A DNA stretch of 64,000 nt from JAIOSM01 sp023143455 (GTDB taxonomy: Bacteria > Desulfobacterota > Desulfobacteria > Desulfobacterales > Desulfobacteraceae), in the NCBI GenBank assembly GCA_030632885.1, contig DAOVTW010000001.1, positions 62,001-126,000 of the forward strand, written 5' to 3'. Shown one piece after another: positions 61,133-64,000 of this stretch. The notes under the pieces were generated by a model. That model worked only from the letters and a program-made list of their open reading frames with translations, was not told the origin of the DNA and did not search any database. The stretch's first letter is position 1; the number at the start of each line of letters is the position of its first letter. The position numbers and the translations under genes were made by a program.

Positions 61133-61652
61133 AGATTCATATTTGATTGTAGCTGATCCTTTTAAAGATGATCGAGGCCAATTTACTCGGATTTTCTGTA
61201 AAAAAGAGATATCAACAACTGGGTTAAAAAAGGATATTGTTCAGATAAATCATTCCTTGACTGTTCAGAAAGGTGCAGTGCGTGGGATGCATTTCCAATT
61301 TCCTCCTATGGTAGAGATCAAAATGGTTAAGTGTTTGAGTGGAGCCGTATTTGATGTAATTATTGATCTCAGAAAAGATTCTCCTACATTTTTGAAATGG
61401 CATGGAGTAATATTATCTGAAAAAAATTTAAATATGATTTATATCCCAGAAGGTTTTGCCCATGGATTTCAGACAATGGAGAAAAACTGTAAACTTTTAT
61501 ATTTTCATACTGAATTCTATAATCCTGAATTCGAAGGTAGTGTTAGATATAACGATCCGTTAATAAAGATCTCATGGCCACTGGAAATTACTGATATCTC
61601 AAATAAAGATAAAGATCATCCACTATTAGCAGGGGATTTTTCTGGTATTTAG
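61107..61652 (+). CDS. dTDP-4-dehydrorhamnose 3,5-epimerase-type (RfbC-like) protein
   Basis: The 181-residue cupin-fold protein has the RmlC signature: DDRGQFTRIFCKKEI, QINHSLTVQKGAVRGMHFQ (catalytic His), VIIDLRKDSPTF and IYIPEGFAHGFQTM. As it is in a CDP-sugar set without the dTDP genes rmlA, rmlB and rmlD, it probably epimerises the CDP-4-keto sugar made by RfbG at C3 and/or C5. It starts inside rfbG. Confidence 0.9.
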   Translation: MKITPLPLKDSYLIVADPFKDDRGQFTRIFCKKEISTTGLKKDIVQINHSLTVQKGAVRGMHFQFPPMVEIKMVKCLSGAVFDVIIDLRKDSPTFLKWHGVILSEKNLNMIYIPEGFAHGFQTMEKNCKLLYFHTEFYNPEFEGSVRYNDPLIKISWPLEITDISNKDKDHPLLAGDFSGI

Positions 61653-61711
61653 TATGATTTGTAAAAATATGTTGCGCTCTCTGAGCTATGTAATTACTAA
61701 AGAAGGTTTTT

Positions 61712-62938
61712 ATGAAATGTCGATTTTGTAGTACTGAACTGGTTCATATATTTGTTGATCTCGGAAGTTCTCCGGCCTCCAATTCTTTTTTATCAAAAGA
61801 TCAATTGAACAAAGCAGAAACTTATTATCCATTGCGGCTTTTTGTTTGCGAAAAATGCTTCCTTGTACAAATTGATGAATATAAAAAATCAGATGAAATA
61901 TTTAATAGTGACTATGCTTATTTTTCTTCTTTTTCTAAAACTTGGCTTGATCATGCAAGAAAATATGTTGAAATGATTACAGAGAGATTGAGATTGACTT
62001 CAAAATCCAAAGTAATTGAAATCGCATCAAACGATGGTTATCTATTACAGTATTTTATTGAAAAACAGATACCTTGCCTGGGAATCGAGCCAAGCTCTAA
62101 TACCGCTGATACAGCCAGAAAAAAAGGTATCGAGACTATAGTAGAATTCTTTACTGAAGATTTTGCAGAAAATTATATTCAGGATGCAAAAAAGGCAGAT
62201 TTGATAATCGGTAATAATGTATTGGCTCATGTTCCTGATATCAATGATTTTGTGACGGCTTTAAAGTTATTGCTTGATGATAATGGCAGTATTACTCTTG
62301 AGTTTCCGCATTTAATGCGGTTGATTGAGCATTCTCAATTTGATACAATATACCATGAACATTTTTCATACCTTTCCTTGCATACTGTAAGGTCGATTTT
62401 TAAAAAGTCTGGATTAAGGATTTATAATGTTGAGGAACTGATTACTCATGGAGGCAGCCTGCGTATATATGCCTGTCATGAGAAGAGCCATCAGAAAAAC
62501 TTGGAATCAGTGAATCAATTGTTGGATAACGAGGCTCAACAAGGTCTGATAGATTTATCGGCTTATCAACACTTTCAAGCTAAAGCTAATCGTATAAAAA
62601 ATGATTTTTTACTTTTCCTCCTTGAGAAAAAACGTTTGGGTAAAACAATTGTCGGTTATGGTGCAGCTGCTAAAGGGAATACTCTTCTTAATTATGCAGG
62701 TGTTAAACCGGACCTATTAGAATATGTTTGTGATGCCGCTCCATCCAAACAAGGAAAATTCCTTCCCGGCAGCCATCTCCCAGTGGTTAATGAAAGAAAA
62801 ATAAAAGAGTCTCAACCTGATTTTGTTGTTATTTTTCCGTGGAATATTAAAGACGAAATTATGAATCAGTTAGATTACATCAAAGAGTGGGAAGGTAGAT
62901 TTGTAGTTTCTGTACCTGTGCTGGAGATATTTGATTGA
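61712..62938 (+). CDS. SAM-dependent sugar C-methyltransferase (TylC3/EvaC type)
   Basis: A 408-residue enzyme in three parts. An N-terminal zinc domain has CRFCSTELVHIFVDLGSSP and CEKCFLVQ. A class I methyltransferase domain (VIEIASNDGYLLQYF, GNNVLAHVPD) follows, with a long insert (YHEHFSYLSL). The C-terminal domain has GYGAAAKGNTLLNYAG, the TylC3/EvaC hallmark. Such enzymes put a methyl group on C3 of a 4-keto-deoxysugar, matching the products of the upstream RfbFG and epimerase genes. It lies about 59 nt after the epimerase. Confidence 0.9.
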   Translation: MKCRFCSTELVHIFVDLGSSPASNSFLSKDQLNKAETYYPLRLFVCEKCFLVQIDEYKKSDEIFNSDYAYFSSFSKTWLDHARKYVEMITERLRLTSKSKVIEIASNDGYLLQYFIEKQIPCLGIEPSSNTADTARKKGIETIVEFFTEDFAENYIQDAKKADLIIGNNVLAHVPDINDFVTALKLLLDDNGSITLEFPHLMRLIEHSQFDTIYHEHFSYLSLHTVRSIFKKSGLRIYNVEELITHGGSLRIYACHEKSHQKNLESVNQLLDNEAQQGLIDLSAYQHFQAKANRIKNDFLLFLLEKKRLGKTIVGYGAAAKGNTLLNYAGVKPDLLEYVCDAAPSKQGKFLPGSHLPVVNERKIKESQPDFVVIFPWNIKDEIMNQLDYIKEWEGRFVVSVPVLEIFD

Positions 62939-62981
62939 AGCCATATCCCATAGAGAGAGCATTTATGAAATGTGAAATATA

Positions 62982-63830
62982 ATGAGAATACTTGTAACAG
63001 GCGCAACAGGCTTTATCGGCACTTATGTAATTAATGAACTGATAAAGAATTATCAATACAACATAATTGCAACTTCATCTGATATTAATAAAGCAAAATT
63101 GTTTGATTGGTTCCCTCATGTTCAATACTATGAATATAATATTGACGATCAAAATAAAAATTATTTTGAATATTTTCAACAACCTGATTTGATGATTCAT
63201 TTGGCTTGGCAAGGATTGCCAAATTATAAAGATCTATTTCATTTTGAGAACAATCTTTTTTCAAATTATTATTTTATTAAAAATATAATTGAGAGTGGTT
63301 TGAGATCTATAGTAGTGACTGGGACCTGTTTTGAATATGGTATGCAAAATGGGTGCTTAGGAGAAGATTTTGTAACAATACCCGCAAATCCTTACGCTAT
63401 TGCAAAAGATACTTTACGAAAATTTCTGGAACAATTAAAAACAAAGATAAATTTCAAGTTAAAATGGGTTCGTTTGTTTTATATGCATGGAGAAGGACAA
63501 AACTCCAATTCAATCTTAGCTCAACTTAATAAAGCTTTAAAAAATGGTGATTCGGTTTTTAATATGTCAAGTGGAGAGCAATTAAGAGATTATCTTCCGG
63601 TTGAAAATGTTGCTGAATATATAGTAAAAATAGCGTTACAGGATAGAATTAATGGAATTATTAATTGTTGCAGCGGTATCCCTGTTTCAATCCGTGAACT
63701 TGTGGAGAATCATTTAGAGAAAAAGCAAAAAAAGATACATCTTAATTTAGGATACTACCCTTATCCTGATTATGAACCAATGGAGTTTTGGGGAGACAAT
63801 AGAAAATTAAAAGCTATTTTAGAAAAATAG
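62982..63830 (+). CDS. NAD-dependent epimerase/dehydratase-type sugar reductase
   Basis: An extended SDR of 282 residues: nucleotide site TGATGFIGTYVI near residue 6 and YxxxK in NPYAIAKD at about 131-138, with a GTCFEYG Ser/Thr region. Placed after the C-methyltransferase, it is a good candidate for the 4-ketoreductase that finishes the CDP-deoxysugar. It could instead be an epimerase. It is the last complete gene, and a new open frame begins downstream. Confidence 0.87.
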   Translation: MRILVTGATGFIGTYVINELIKNYQYNIIATSSDINKAKLFDWFPHVQYYEYNIDDQNKNYFEYFQQPDLMIHLAWQGLPNYKDLFHFENNLFSNYYFIKNIIESGLRSIVVTGTCFEYGMQNGCLGEDFVTIPANPYAIAKDTLRKFLEQLKTKINFKLKWVRLFYMHGEGQNSNSILAQLNKALKNGDSVFNMSSGEQLRDYLPVENVAEYIVKIALQDRINGIINCCSGIPVSIRELVENHLEKKQKKIHLNLGYYPYPDYEPMEFWGDNRKLKAILEK

Positions 63831-63954
63831 CATATGAATGCAAAATGTAATGTGATAAATGGAGCATTCTATAACAATTTTATGTAACATCAGGTCATGT
63901 TTTTATTTAAGATATTTTTATGGATTATAAGAATTAATAAAAAAAGGTGTTTTA

Positions 63955-64000
63955 ATGGAATATAAAGAAATATTACGCAAGAATTTGCATCCTAAATTAC
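63955..64000 (+). CDS. Start of an unidentified gene (runs off right edge)
   Basis: ATG 63955 opens a frame with 15 visible codons (MEYKEILRKNLHPKL) to the window end, with AAGGTG 6 nt upstream. It continues the polysaccharide locus in the same direction. Too short to identify. Confidence 0.5.
   Translation, partial: MEYKEILRKNLHPKL

Noticed and set aside
49718..64000. Reading the right-hand locus as a recently acquired mobile island
   Set aside because: No integrase, transposase, tRNA or flanking direct repeats are visible; it may be variable, but mobility is not shown.

Overview
The window reads as a chromosomal segment of an anaerobic, low-GC (AT-rich by eye) sulfate-reducing deltaproteobacterium of the Desulfobacterales type. 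The main reasons are the bacterial-type CO dehydrogenase/acetyl-CoA synthase operon next to formyl-THF ligase and FolD, the FmdB-groES-groEL and tol-pal-ruvCAB arrangements, FolE2, and the overall housekeeping gene content. The genus cannot be fixed from the sequence alone. No tRNA, rRNA, CRISPR array or insertion sequence was seen.

Layout. (1) 1-11.8 kb: C1 metabolism. A leftward operon acsD-cooS-acsB-acsC-acsE (carbonyl branch of the Wood-Ljungdahl pathway) ends in a strong hairpin at 216-254. It is divergent from fhs-folD (methyl branch) across a 532-nt AT-rich regulatory gap. Together they can run acetyl-CoA synthesis or, in complete oxidisers, acetyl-CoA cleavage. (2) 11.9-17.3 kb: membrane and protein quality control: hflK-hflC, a 31-codon mS38-like ribosomal protein gene on the minus strand with a TTG start, an HExxH protein, FmdB, groES-groEL. 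(3) 17.4-24.5 kb: tolQ-tolR-tolA-like-tolB-pal-cpoB followed by overlapping ruvC-ruvA-ruvB. (4) 24.5-28.7 kb: a compact set that looks like a cell-shape module: a Csd6-type YkuD/NTF2 enzyme, an unknown bitopic membrane protein, a Csd4-type carboxypeptidase with the unusual Gln zinc ligand, and a bactofilin. (5) 28.7-49.8 kb: housekeeping genes: rplM-rpsI, sbcB, a PilZ protein, HU, CheX, prepilin peptidase, lon, tsaB, a SWIM-SNF2 helicase, psd-pssA, asd, greA, rpoZ, ttcA-like, folE2, a PBP4-type peptidase, an M18 aminopeptidase, and LPP20 and OmpA-type envelope proteins.

(6) 49.8-64 kb: a surface-polysaccharide locus. It opens with an EPS-associated MarR-type regulator, whose start codon lies inside a perfect palindrome, and a MntA-HepT toxin-antitoxin pair. 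Next come two fused pseudaminic-acid enzymes (PseG-PseH and PseI-PseC), an ABC exporter, an acetyltransferase and a probable glycosyltransferase. A CDP-glucose-derived deoxysugar set follows (rfbF, rfbG, a 3,5-epimerase-type protein, a C-methyltransferase, an SDR), and the locus runs off the right edge. A degraded second copy of hepT plus a duplicated pseG 5' end lies at the TA/pse junction.

Most notable: the csd-like shape module, the PseI-PseC fusion, the hepT relic, the 164-residue Ala/Lys tail on AcsD, and the tiny mS38-like gene.
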